From assembly GCA_021414025.1 (NCBI GenBank), contig JAIOPG010000007.1, positions 391,268-455,267 of the forward strand: a stretch of DNA of 64,000 bases, read 5' to 3'. The stretch is from Planctomycetota bacterium (lineage in GTDB: Bacteria; Planctomycetota; Phycisphaerae; Phycisphaerales; SM1A02). The notes below the pieces were generated by a model, which searched no databases, was not told the origin of the DNA, and was given only the letters and a program-made list of their open reading frames with translations. Positions 25,465 to 36,090 of the stretch are shown piece after piece. The position numbers and the translations under genes were made by a program. Position 1 is the stretch's first letter. Each line of letters starts with the position of its first letter.

Positions 25465-26540
25465 GCGATGGTGATCTCGGTGTCCAGGAAGACGTCCTGG
25501 ACGGCGTTGAGCAGCTTGACCCCGTCGGCCATCGACTTTTGGAAAGCCTTGCGCCCCGAGATCAGACCGGTGCCGCCGGCGCGCTTGTTGATGACGGCGG
25601 TGCGTACCGCCTGGGCCAGGTCGTCGGCGCCACCGGAGGCGCCGCCCGAATTGATCAGACCCGCGCGGCCGCTGTAGCAGTTGAGCACCTGGTATCGGGT
25701 GAGGTCAATCGGATGGTCGGTGCAGAGATCGGTGTAGATGCGCGGATCGAATTTGCCGTAGCTGGAGCCGCCCATGTTGAGCGCCTGGTAGCCGCCGTTG
25801 AGCTCGGCCTGTTTCTGCTTGATGATGTCCGCCTCGATGGTGACGCCCAGATGGTTGGCCTGCCCGGTGAGGTCGGCGCTGACGTGGTAGTCCTTGCCAT
25901 CCTTCTTGAATCCGGAGTTGCGCAGGTAGCACCAGAGGAAGGTCACCATGCCCAATTGATGCGCCTCCTGGAAGGCCTTGGCGACCTCCACGATCTGCCG
26001 GTCGGAATCATCGGAACCAAAATAGATGGTGGCGCCAACCGCTGCCGCGCCCAGATTCCACGCTTCCTTGACCGAGCCGAACATGATCTGCTCGAACTTG
26101 TTGGGCATGGTCAGCAGCTCGTTGTGATTCAGCTTGACCAGGAAGGGAATCTTGTAGGCGTATTTGCGGCTGACCGAGCCGAGCACGCCGAAGGTCGTGG
26201 CCACGCCGTTGCAGCCCCCCTCGATGGCGAGCTTGACGATGTTCTCTCCATCGAAGTAGAGCGGATTCTTCGCGAAACTGGCTCCGGCGGAGTGCTCGAT
26301 GCCCTGGTCGACCGGCAGGATGCTCAGGTAGCCGGTGCCCGCGAGGCGGCCGGTGTTGAAGAAGAGCTGCATGTTGCGCAGCACCTGCGGATTGCGGTCG
26401 GACCCCACCCAGATCCGGTCCACGAAATCCGGACCGGGAAGGTGGAGCAGCTTCTTGTCCACCTTGGCCTTGTGCGTCAGCAGGCTGGCGGCTTCCGCGC
26501 CAAGTATTTCAGAGGTTCTGCCCATCGTCGATGTCGCCAT
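25461..26540 (-). CDS. fbaB: Class I fructose-bisphosphate aldolase, FbaB/DhnA type
   Basis: A 359-residue aldolase of the archaeal-type class I family, found in many Planctomycetota and in E. coli FbaB. Hallmarks are [18 protein letters not shown] near residue 80, [12 protein letters not shown], the barrel strand [10 protein letters not shown], and [19 protein letters not shown] with [15 protein letters not shown] at the phosphate site. It cleaves fructose 1,6-bisphosphate by a Schiff-base lysine. The ATG at 26540 has AGGAG 9-10 nt upstream, a good ribosome binding site. The following lipoprotein gene is coupled by a GTGA overlap. Confidence 0.92.
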   Translation of the reverse strand: MATSTMGRTSEILGAEAASLLTHKAKVDKKLLHLPGPDFVDRIWVGSDRNPQVLRNMQLFFNTGRLAGTGYLSILPVDQGIEHSAGASFAKNPLYFDGENIVKLAIEGGCNGVATTFGVLGSVSRKYAYKIPFLVKLNHNELLTMPNKFEQIMFGSVKEAWNLGAAAVGATIYFGSDDSDRQIVEVAKAFQEAHQLGMVTFLWCYLRNSGFKKDGKDYHVSADLTGQANHLGVTIEADIIKQKQAELNGGYQALNMGGSSYGKFDPRIYTDLCTDHPIDLTRYQVLNCYSGRAGLINSGGASGGADDLAQAVRTAVINKRAGGTGLISGRKAFQKSMADGVKLLNAVQDVFLDTEITIA

Positions 26541-26637
26541 GGTTCTGCTCCTGTGGACATGACTGTACCCGACCTTCCGGAGGCGTCCATCGCCGGGACC
26601 GGCGCGATGGAATGGTCGGCCGCGGTAGGCTGGGCCG

Positions 26638-27636
26638 ATGCGGATCTATGCGGGCATCGACGAGGCGGGCTACGGGCCCCTGCTCGGGCCGCTGACTGTC
26701 GCATGCACGGCGTGGAACACAGAGGAGTCGCTGGGACTCTGGCCCGACCTGTGGAGCGCTCTCTCGAGCGCCGTGTGCCGGCGACCCAACGACTCCAAGG
26801 GCCGCGTGGCGGTCGACGACTCCAAGACGCTCAAGGGTGCGAAGGCGGCGAAATCCCATCCGCTGCGGAACCTCGAGCGCGGCGTGCTTTCCATGCTCGA
26901 CGCCATGCAGCGCGAGTCACGTCCGGGGGAAATCGATTTCTTTCCGCTGAACGAGGGCGATTTCCTGTGCCGCCTCGGCTGCGATCCCGCCGCCGCCCTG
27001 CCCTGGCACCGGGAGCAGAATGCAACCCAGCTTCCCGTGGCGACGCCCAAGGACGACCTGCAGATCACGGCCAACCGCGTGCACCTGGCTTTTGCTCCTT
27101 CCGGCGCCCGGCTGGCGCTGATGCGCTGCGTCATCGTGGAGCCGGAGGAGCTGAACCGACTCTCGAAGATCGCGGGCAGCAAGGCGGCGGTGAACGAGCT
27201 GGCCCTGCTGCGGCTGCTGTGCGAGCTGCGCGAAAAATTCGCCGATGCGGATCTCTGCGTCGCCTGCGACCGACAGGGCGGGCGCACCCGCTACCTCAAG
27301 CCGCTGCAGCGGGCCTTTCCCGACGCGGTGGTCCGCATCCACGACGAGAGCGACCGCGGCAGCCGCTACGAGCTCTTCGAGGGAAGCCGGCGCATGAGCG
27401 TCTCCTTCGAGGTCGACTCGGAGGAGCGCCACCTTCCCGTCGCGCTGGCCAGCATGACCGCGAAGTACGTCCGCGAGCTGAGCATGGCGCGCTTGAACGC
27501 CTACTTCACCCAGCGGATGCCCGGGCTCGCCCCGACCGCGGGCTATGTCGAGGATGGAAGGCGGTTCCTGGCGAAGATCCGCCCGCATCTGGCCCAATGG
27601 GGGGTGGAAACCGATGATTTGGTGCGAAAAATGTGA
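26638..27636 (+). CDS. RNase HII-like protein with altered active-site pattern
   Basis: A 332-residue protein opening with [18 protein letters not shown] (Asp8-Glu9), closely like the G-I-D-E-A-G-R-G-P-x-x-G-P of RNase HII, then VDDSKTLKG (about residue 60), where RNase HII has a D-S-K-x-L motif. A third acidic site appears as [12 protein letters not shown] (Asp211), and the last block is [18 protein letters not shown], where RNase HII has A-K-V-x-R-D. Here the final Asp is Glu280, and the conserved Arg of G-R-G is Tyr. It is far longer than the usual 200 residues, with an insertion of about 130 residues. It is likely a distinct branch of the RNase H fold; activity on RNA-DNA hybrids is possible but unproven. 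Confidence 0.6.
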   Translation: MRIYAGIDEAGYGPLLGPLTVACTAWNTEESLGLWPDLWSALSSAVCRRPNDSKGRVAVDDSKTLKGAKAAKSHPLRNLERGVLSMLDAMQRESRPGEIDFFPLNEGDFLCRLGCDPAAALPWHREQNATQLPVATPKDDLQITANRVHLAFAPSGARLALMRCVIVEPEELNRLSKIAGSKAAVNELALLRLLCELREKFADADLCVACDRQGGRTRYLKPLQRAFPDAVVRIHDESDRGSRYELFEGSRRMSVSFEVDSEERHLPVALASMTAKYVRELSMARLNAYFTQRMPGLAPTAGYVEDGRRFLAKIRPHLAQWGVETDDLVRKM

Positions 27637-27819
27637 GGTGGGCTCCCGGGCGGCCTCCCGCGACGACCGCGGCGGCAAATCCCGCCAACCCTTGACCTGA
27701 CCCACTAAAAATGCCTACTCTCTTCGATTCTCCACCGCAGGCGTCCCATTGCGGTTGGAGGCGATTTCGGGACGCACGCACGCCTTTCACACGCCCCGCG
27801 GGGCAGACGAGTTAGCCAC
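27637..27819 (+). promoter_or_regulatory. fusA upstream region with promoter and leader hairpin
   Basis: TTGACC at 27692-27697 and TACTCT at 27716-27721 (18-base spacer) form a plausible promoter. Downstream, CTCCACCGCA (27730-27739) pairs with TGCGGTTGGAG (27750-27760) with one bulged T, giving a ten-pair hairpin in the leader. A perfect palindrome GCCCCGCGGGGC occupies 27793-27804, close to the start codon. Hairpin and palindrome could influence fusA translation; that is inference. Confidence 0.4.
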
Positions 27820-29934
<2,115 letters not shown>

Positions 29935-29952
29935 TCCTTCGCTGACGGCATC

Positions 29953-31134
29953 ATGCCGAACCGCACCCTGACCACGAACCCCGCCCATGTGCACATGGGC
30001 GGTGATTTGTGGCGTTCCTGGATGAAGACGGCGGCGCGGATCGCCCTGCGCGGGCATGGAAATGTCGAGCCCAATCCCATGGTCGGCTGCGTGGTGCTGG
30101 ACGCCCGCGAGCAGCTGGCCGGCTGGGGTTGCCACCGGAAGATCGGTGGCGCGCACGCCGAAATCGAGGCCCTGAAGCGGGCCGGCGCCAAGGCCCGCGG
30201 CGGGACGGCGATCGTGACGCTTGAGCCCTGCGCGCATTTCGGGCGGACGCCCCCCTGCGTCGACGCCCTGAGGAATGCCGGCGTGGCCCGCGTGGTCTAC
30301 GGCGCCGAGGATCCGAATCCCGAGGCCGCCGGCGGCGCCGCCAAGCTTCGCGAAGCCGGCATCGAGGCCATCCTGCTGCGCTGCCCCGAGTGCGACGAAT
30401 TGAACGAGCCCTTTCTGAAGCGTGTGCGCACCGGGCTGCCCTGGGTCCTGGCGAAATGGGCGCAGACCGTGGACGGTTGCGTGGCGACGCGGAACTACGA
30501 CTCGCAGTGGATTAGCGGCGAGCGCAGCCGGCGCATGGTGCACCGCGAGCGCGGGCGCGTGGACGCCATCCTGACCGGCATCGGCACCGTCATGCACGAC
30601 GATCCCCAGCTCACCGCCCGCGGCGTCCGCCTGCGTCGCAATGCGATCCGCGTGGTGATTGATCCCGAGCTGGTGCTGCCGCTCACGGCGTCGCTGGTCC
30701 GGACGGCGCGCCAGTTCAAGACCGTCGTGGCCACGCTGCCCAAGTCATTTTCGGAGCGCTCCGAGCACCGCCGCGCTTTGGGCGACCTGGGGGTCGGCTG
30801 CATGAAGCAGCACTCGGACTTCCGCGGACTGCTGGCGGCGCTGCGCAAGGAGTACGGGGTGCACACCGTGCTGGTCGAGGCGGGCGGCGGCCTGACCGGC
30901 GAGCTGCTCAAGGAGCGGCTGATCGACGAGGCGTGGGTCTTTGTCGGCCCGAAAGTGGTCGGGGACCGCGAGGCGATCCACCCCGCGCGCGGCCTTTCGC
31001 CGCTGACCATGGATGACGCGATCCCGCTGCGCCTTCTCTCGGTGCGCCGCCGCGGGCCGGACGCGCTGCTGCACTACCGGTTCGACGATCCGAACATCTC
31101 GGGCTCCAGCGGAAACGACATCGTCGCGGGATAG
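29953..31134 (+). CDS. ribD: Riboflavin biosynthesis deaminase/reductase
   Basis: A 393-residue bifunctional enzyme. The deaminase zinc site is HAEIEAL plus PCAHFGRTPPC near residues 67-104, with substrate-binding NPMVGCVV. The reductase half has WAQTVDGCVATRNYDSQWISG, then ILTGIGTVMHDDPQLTAR, and VLVEAGGGLTGELL. It converts the diaminohydroxy pyrimidine to the ribitylamino form with NADPH. Start uncertain: ATGs at 29953, 29995 and 30022 lack clear ribosome binding sites, and the family usually begins near the last. The 3' end overlaps the convergent DUF4340 gene by 61 nt. Confidence 0.93.
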   Translation: MPNRTLTTNPAHVHMGGDLWRSWMKTAARIALRGHGNVEPNPMVGCVVLDAREQLAGWGCHRKIGGAHAEIEALKRAGAKARGGTAIVTLEPCAHFGRTPPCVDALRNAGVARVVYGAEDPNPEAAGGAAKLREAGIEAILLRCPECDELNEPFLKRVRTGLPWVLAKWAQTVDGCVATRNYDSQWISGERSRRMVHRERGRVDAILTGIGTVMHDDPQLTARGVRLRRNAIRVVIDPELVLPLTASLVRTARQFKTVVATLPKSFSERSEHRRALGDLGVGCMKQHSDFRGLLAALRKEYGVHTVLVEAGGGLTGELLKERLIDEAWVFVGPKVVGDREAIHPARGLSPLTMDDAIPLRLLSVRRRGPDALLHYRFDDPNISGSSGNDIVAG

Positions 31135-32414
31135 ACCCGGGTGAGGTTGCCGCCGTCGCCGACGAGCCATCGCCCCTGCGCATCCTTGCCGATCACCAAT
31201 GCGATCGCGGCGCCGCCGGACAATCGCGCGGTCATGTGGGCAACCACCAGATTCGGCGGAATGGCCTCGGTCGCCAGATCCGAGGCCCGCGCGGCGCAGA
31301 GGGCCTGCAGCAGTTCGCGGATGCGCCGCGGATCCGCGGGACGCGCCTCCGACGCAGGCTCCTTGATTCGCCAGGTCGCCACGCTCCGGGCCAGCTCGGC
31401 TCTCGGAGTTCCGCTGGCGCCTCGCAGCTCGATCGATGCGACCTCGGCCGGATCGACGCCCAGCATGGTGGCGTCGATGAAGGCGGCGCTGGGCGGAAAG
31501 AGCGCGGACAACGAGCGCTTCTCGAGCTGGAACACCCCAGGCCGATCGCGCCGCTTGCCGAAGCGCCCGCCTGGTCCGGCAGGGCCATCGCTTCCAATCT
31601 CCAGCACTTCTTCCACGGACACCCCCTTGGAGAGATCGAGCGACCGGATCGACACCACGGCGGCCGGAGTGGCAAGACCGTAGAGCGCAAGGTCCTTTGG
31701 CTCGTCGTCGACGATGCCCTCATGCTCGAGCCGCGCCACCGCCTCCAGGAAATCCGCGACCGCGCCATTGTCGGCGCGGGCCTCGATCGGCTCGACGAGG
31801 GACCAGCGCCCCTCCTTCTTCTCCAGCGCCACCTCCAGGCGCTTCGCGCCGGAGTTCGCCTGCACGATGACGCGGTCGCTTGCGGCGCCGGGTCGGTCGA
31901 AGAGCCTCGCGCTGCGCAACTGGACGGGATCTCCCTCGACCAGCATCCGGTGCAGGTCGCTGGAGCCCGGGCCGCCGATGTTGCGCTCGACTGCGGCAAT
32001 CCACGCCAGCCCCGCGGGATGACGGGCGCCAATGCGAAGGGTCGCGCTGCCTGTGGGCCAGGTCGCCTTGAGGCTCGGAGCCGATTCATCCAAGCCCGCC
32101 CGCGCCGGCATTTTCAAGAGGTCCGTGGCCTGGATCACCCGCGCTTCCGCCATCGCCACCAGTGCCCGGCGGATGGCCGCGGGATCCGCCGGCTGCGCCA
32201 CGGGAGACGTCTGCATCCACGCGTCGCCGATCCGCTCGAACACCAGCGTTCGACCGGCTTTGCGGGCCTCGATTTTCGAGACGAGATCCACGGGAATCTC
32301 GGCGAGCAGCTGCGGCTCGTTGGCGGTGCCGGCGCCGGAACGCAGGAGCCAACCCAGGGCGACCAGCGCCAGCGCCGCCAGCCACGGCTTCAGGACTCGG
32401 GGGATGGTGCTCAT
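31074..32414 (-). CDS. DUF4340 domain membrane protein of a gliding-type ABC system
   Basis: A 446-residue protein with one N-terminal membrane helix (PWLAALALVALGWLL). A periplasmic region of DUF4340 type follows, with repeated patterns such as IPVDLVSKIEARKAGRTLVFERIGD, LEVALEKKEGRWSLVEPIEA and PAAVVSIRSLDL. DUF4340 proteins commonly accompany GldA/GldF/GldG-like ABC modules, and the upstream gene here is coupled by ATGA. The function within that module is not established. It runs 61 nt into ribD from the opposite strand. Confidence 0.75.
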   Translation of the reverse strand: MSTIPRVLKPWLAALALVALGWLLRSGAGTANEPQLLAEIPVDLVSKIEARKAGRTLVFERIGDAWMQTSPVAQPADPAAIRRALVAMAEARVIQATDLLKMPARAGLDESAPSLKATWPTGSATLRIGARHPAGLAWIAAVERNIGGPGSSDLHRMLVEGDPVQLRSARLFDRPGAASDRVIVQANSGAKRLEVALEKKEGRWSLVEPIEARADNGAVADFLEAVARLEHEGIVDDEPKDLALYGLATPAAVVSIRSLDLSKGVSVEEVLEIGSDGPAGPGGRFGKRRDRPGVFQLEKRSLSALFPPSAAFIDATMLGVDPAEVASIELRGASGTPRAELARSVATWRIKEPASEARPADPRRIRELLQALCAARASDLATEAIPPNLVVAHMTARLSGGAAIALVIGKDAQGRWLVGDGGNLTRVYPATMSFPLEPEMFGSSNR

Positions 32415-35098
32415 CGGCGCCGCCTCTTTTTCCAGATGGCCTGGCCGGTGAGCGCCAGCCCCAGCGGTATGCCGGCCAGTCCAAACGCTCCCAGCGCGAT
32501 GCGGGATTTTTCACCGAGCTCGGGTACGCGCCCCGTGTCCGCGACCGTCGCGATGGGGTCCCCATGCGCGAGCCAGCGGACGACGCCGATGGCCAGGTCG
32601 CGGTTGCCCGGATAGCGCAGTGCGCGGCGATCGCCCTCGCCCATGCCGCTGTGCAGCGTGAGCAGCCAGGAGAGCCCGCCGGAGATCGCCGCCCGCGCCC
32701 CATCGTCGCGCTCGGCGACCACCAGCACCGCAACAGCGTCGTTGAAGACCTTGCCGGCCGGCGCCGCCTCGACCGCGCGGCTCACCACGCGGGGGTCGTT
32801 CTCGATCCAGCGCTGCGGCGCGGGAGGAATCCAGGCGACGGGCGCCGCGGTCCAGGAATCGCGCGGACGTACCTCGATGGGAATCGGCATCGGCCAGAGG
32901 ATGCTTTCGCCGGCCGCGGCAAGCGCCGCGGGATGCCCGGAGCCGGAACCGGAAAACTCTACGAAGTTGCGGAGTTCATTGGTGTTTTCCGATCGCGCCC
33001 CCAGGTCAAGAACAACCTGGCCAGATCGTGCCCGCACGCCGGCAAATTGCAGCAGGTCCGCCCAAGGATCGCTGATCCCCATGGCGGCGAAGGGATTTGG
33101 TGTTGCCGCCACCCAGACGCTCTCGCCTTCGGCCAGCAATTGTCGCGCCGCCGACAGGAGCGCGTTCTCCGCAGGGTCGGGCTCCTGTGCGCTTCGATCC
33201 AGCGGCGGGATCACGATCCAGACTCGCTTCGCCCCCTGGGTCAGCGGTCGCGTCGCCTTCGATGGATTCCATTCATCCACTTCCATTCGCGCGGCGCGGA
33301 AGGAATCCGCGATCAGATGCAGGTCACCGCCACCCGCGGCGGCCTCCAACGGCGATCGCGCCTGCGAGTGGATGATCGTGACGGCGATCCGCGGCGCCCC
33401 CGCGGCGCAGCGGATCGCCTCTGCGAGGGCCAGCTCGGCCGCGTCCGCGCTCGCCCGCATCTGCCACGCGGGAATGGCCGCGACTCCGCGCGGCCCGCTC
33501 ACGATCAGCGTGGGCGGATACTGCATGGCGGCCGCGACCTCGGAGAGGCGCAGCGGCGGTAAGCGATCGATGCGGTCCTGGGCGGCCTTGGCCTGCTCAG
33601 CCTGGGCGGCACAACTTCGCTGCAACTGCCGGACCGCCTGCTCCATCGCGGGAGCGCTGGTTTTGAGCCGATTACCCGCGATATCCGCGACTTCCTGAAG
33701 GGCGGCGGACCACCATTTCAGCTCGTACGCCAGCTTCCGGCCGGCGCCCTCGACGTTGCCCAGCGGTCGCTCAGCGCTGGGCGCGGCGAGCTGGGCAATG
33801 GCGTCGCGCAGCGCGTGCCCCTCGGAGGTGGTCTTGGCCATCGCCGCGGCGGCGGACTCAAGCTTGCTCCGCGCCGCGTCATCCTTGGGCAAGGCCATGG
33901 CCAGTGCCTGGACCTGCGCGGCGGCCGCGTCCGCGAAACTCTCGATCGAGCGATGCGCCTCAAGTCCCTTGTTCGTCGCTTCACGCCACGCCTCGGCGCT
34001 CTTCTCCTCGCCGGCCTCAATCATCTCGAACATCGCGGCGGAGGACTCAGCGTCCGCAAGCTCCAGCTCGTCGAGCTCCTGGCAGCGCAGAGGGCTTCCA
34101 TCCGAGAGGACGCCGCGCGAGGCCCGTGCCAGCACGCTGCGCGCATGGCGCAGCGCCTCGGCGTCCGTGTTGCCTTTGGCCGTCAGCAGCGCGACCCGCA
34201 TCGGCGCCGGGCACTCGGAGATCAGCTTCCGCGTGGCGGGCTGCAGCGATCCGCTCAGCAGCGACGCCGCGTCGACCCGGGTCGCCGGCGCTCCCGCGCC
34301 GCGGACCGCCAGCACCGCGGCGACCACCGCGGCCAGCGCGCCCAGGCCGGTCGCGATTCTCAGCGATTCCCGCCTTTTCGTCGGTGGTTCCGCGTCGCTC
34401 TCCGCCCAGGCGCCGGCGCACCAGGCGCAGCCCGCGCCCATCGCGAGCAGGCTCAGCGCGCTTCCCAGGTCGAGCGAGCCGCGCGTGAAATCCTCGGCGC
34501 GGCGCAGCGGGTCCAGTGCAAAGGAGGCCGCAGCCAGCGCGGGCCACTGCAGCGACTGCCCACCTCGGCAGAGGGCAATCCACGCGGCGACGGCGGTCAG
34601 CGACGCCACGATGGCTCCGGCGCCGGATCGCACCACGGTGCCCGCGAGCAATCCCGCGCCGGCGCCGGCAACGGCCAGCAGCCAGAGTCCCAGCATGCCG
34701 CAGGCGATCACGCTCCACGATGGGCTCGCCACGCTGGAGAGCGCGACGGCCTGAAGGAGAATGGGAAGCGTCAACGCGGCGCACGCCAGCGCGATCGCCG
34801 CAAACTTCGCGTGGATCACCGTCGCAACCTTGACCGGAGAGGCGAGGGTCAAATCCCAGGTGCCGCCGCGCCGCTCGCCGGGAACACTTCGCGCCGCCAG
34901 CGCGCAGGCCGCGGCGCCGACGCACCACAACGAAATGCCGATGGCGCGGGAGAGATCCGCGACGGAGCCGCTGGCGAGCCCGCCGAAGGCGAACCCCATG
35001 CCCGCCGGAATCGCCACCGCCGCCGCGGTTCCCCAGACCAGCGGCGTGGATGCGAGCGAACGCAATTCGCGGAGAAAACAGGTCGAAAATCCGGTCAC
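32411..35098 (-). CDS. GldF-GldG-like ABC-2 permease fused to a large auxiliary domain
   Basis: An 895-residue protein. The first 260 residues are an ABC-2 permease (FLRELRSLASTPLVWGTA, then LAARSVPGERRGGTWDLTLASPVK, typical of GldF-type permeases). The rest is an extracytoplasmic region with long helices (residues 300-510), then a GldG-like part with WVIIPPLDRSAQEPD, ALLSAARQLLAEGESVWVA and a closing helix (IALGAFGLAGIPLGLALTG) with a basic tail. In other bacteria GldF and GldG are usually separate genes. The GTG start overlaps the ATPase stop (GTGA) and its own stop overlaps the DUF4340 start, so three genes form a tight transporter operon. Confidence 0.75.
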   Translation of the reverse strand: MTGFSTCFLRELRSLASTPLVWGTAAAVAIPAGMGFAFGGLASGSVADLSRAIGISLWCVGAAACALAARSVPGERRGGTWDLTLASPVKVATVIHAKFAAIALACAALTLPILLQAVALSSVASPSWSVIACGMLGLWLLAVAGAGAGLLAGTVVRSGAGAIVASLTAVAAWIALCRGGQSLQWPALAAASFALDPLRRAEDFTRGSLDLGSALSLLAMGAGCAWCAGAWAESDAEPPTKRRESLRIATGLGALAAVVAAVLAVRGAGAPATRVDAASLLSGSLQPATRKLISECPAPMRVALLTAKGNTDAEALRHARSVLARASRGVLSDGSPLRCQELDELELADAESSAAMFEMIEAGEEKSAEAWREATNKGLEAHRSIESFADAAAAQVQALAMALPKDDAARSKLESAAAAMAKTTSEGHALRDAIAQLAAPSAERPLGNVEGAGRKLAYELKWWSAALQEVADIAGNRLKTSAPAMEQAVRQLQRSCAAQAEQAKAAQDRIDRLPPLRLSEVAAAMQYPPTLIVSGPRGVAAIPAWQMRASADAAELALAEAIRCAAGAPRIAVTIIHSQARSPLEAAAGGGDLHLIADSFRAARMEVDEWNPSKATRPLTQGAKRVWIVIPPLDRSAQEPDPAENALLSAARQLLAEGESVWVAATPNPFAAMGISDPWADLLQFAGVRARSGQVVLDLGARSENTNELRNFVEFSGSGSGHPAALAAAGESILWPMPIPIEVRPRDSWTAAPVAWIPPAPQRWIENDPRVVSRAVEAAPAGKVFNDAVAVLVVAERDDGARAAISGGLSWLLTLHSGMGEGDRRALRYPGNRDLAIGVVRWLAHGDPIATVADTGRVPELGEKSRIALGAFGLAGIPLGLALTGQAIWKKRRRR

Positions 35099-36024
35099 GA
35101 CGCCTCCAGCGCGAGTCGCTTGAAGGCATCCTCAAGCGGCCCCGCCTCCACATCCATGCGCCGCACCGCCACCCCGTCGCGGGCCAGACTCCGCGAGAGC
35201 GTGGAACGAGCCTCGAGCGTGACATCGCCCGAGGCGGTCATGGCGTGCCATGCTCCGTCCAGCGGGCGCTGCATTTCCAGTCGCAGTCCCGCCTCGGCGA
35301 CGGCGACTTCGGCGCGGACGGGATCGTCCACTTCGATCTGGAGCCGGGCGGCGACGCCCAGTTTCCGGCGCACCTCGTCGGGCTCGCCCATCGCCACCAC
35401 GCGACCGCGGTCGAGCACGATCAGCCGGTCGCAGGTGGCCTCGACTTCCGCAAGCACGTGCGTCGAGAGCAGCACCGTCACACTGCCCCGCAGCGACTGC
35501 AGCATTTCGCGGAAGGCCATCACCTGGGCCGGATCGAGTCCGGCGGTGGGCTCGTCCAGCAGCAGCACCTTCGGCCGCGAGGCAAGCGCCGCCGCCAGCC
35601 CGACGCGCTGCCGAAATCCGCGGCTCAGCTCGCCGCACAATCGATGACGCACCTCAAGCAATCCGCAGCGCTGCATCGCCTCCTCCGCCGACTTCGGTGC
35701 TTGGCGATGTTCGATTCCTTTCATTTGTGCCGACCATTGGATGAACTCGTCGACCGATGCGTCGGGATGCACGGGCGCCCGCTCGGGCAGCCATCCCATC
35801 CGCGAGCGGGCCTCGCGCGGCTGCGACCAGACATCCGCGCCGTCGACCAAAACCTGGCCGCGATCCGGCGCCAGGGCGCCTGCAATCATCCGCATCGAAG
35901 TGCTCTTGCCAGCCCCATTTGGACCCAGAAATCCGCAGATGGCCCCCGCTGGCACATAAAAACTTACGCCGTCGACGGCGATGCGCGAGGCGAAATTCTT
36001 GGCTAAATCTTGAGCGACAATCAT
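35095..36024 (-). CDS. GldA-type ABC transporter ATP-binding protein
   Basis: A 309-residue ATPase with Walker A LGPNGAGKST (about residue 35), signature ELSRGFRQRVGLAAALA and Walker B VLLLDEPTAGLDPAQ, then STHVLAEVEATCDR. The L-S-R/K-G-F/Y-R-Q-R signature is the GldA/YhaQ variant of L-S-G-G-Q. The C-terminal 90 residues are an added domain (LQIEVDDPVRAEVAV, then ALARDGVAVRRMDVEAGPLEDAF). The ATG at 36024 is used. It lies at the head of the operon and should power the fused permease and DUF4340 protein. Confidence 0.88.
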   Translation of the reverse strand: MIVAQDLAKNFASRIAVDGVSFYVPAGAICGFLGPNGAGKSTSMRMIAGALAPDRGQVLVDGADVWSQPREARSRMGWLPERAPVHPDASVDEFIQWSAQMKGIEHRQAPKSAEEAMQRCGLLEVRHRLCGELSRGFRQRVGLAAALASRPKVLLLDEPTAGLDPAQVMAFREMLQSLRGSVTVLLSTHVLAEVEATCDRLIVLDRGRVVAMGEPDEVRRKLGVAARLQIEVDDPVRAEVAVAEAGLRLEMQRPLDGAWHAMTASGDVTLEARSTLSRSLARDGVAVRRMDVEAGPLEDAFKRLALEAS

Positions 36025-36090
36025 GGTGATGCCGATTGAAGTGAGGAGTGTAAACCGTCGACGAAGGTTCGTGTCCCCTAGACTCCACGC

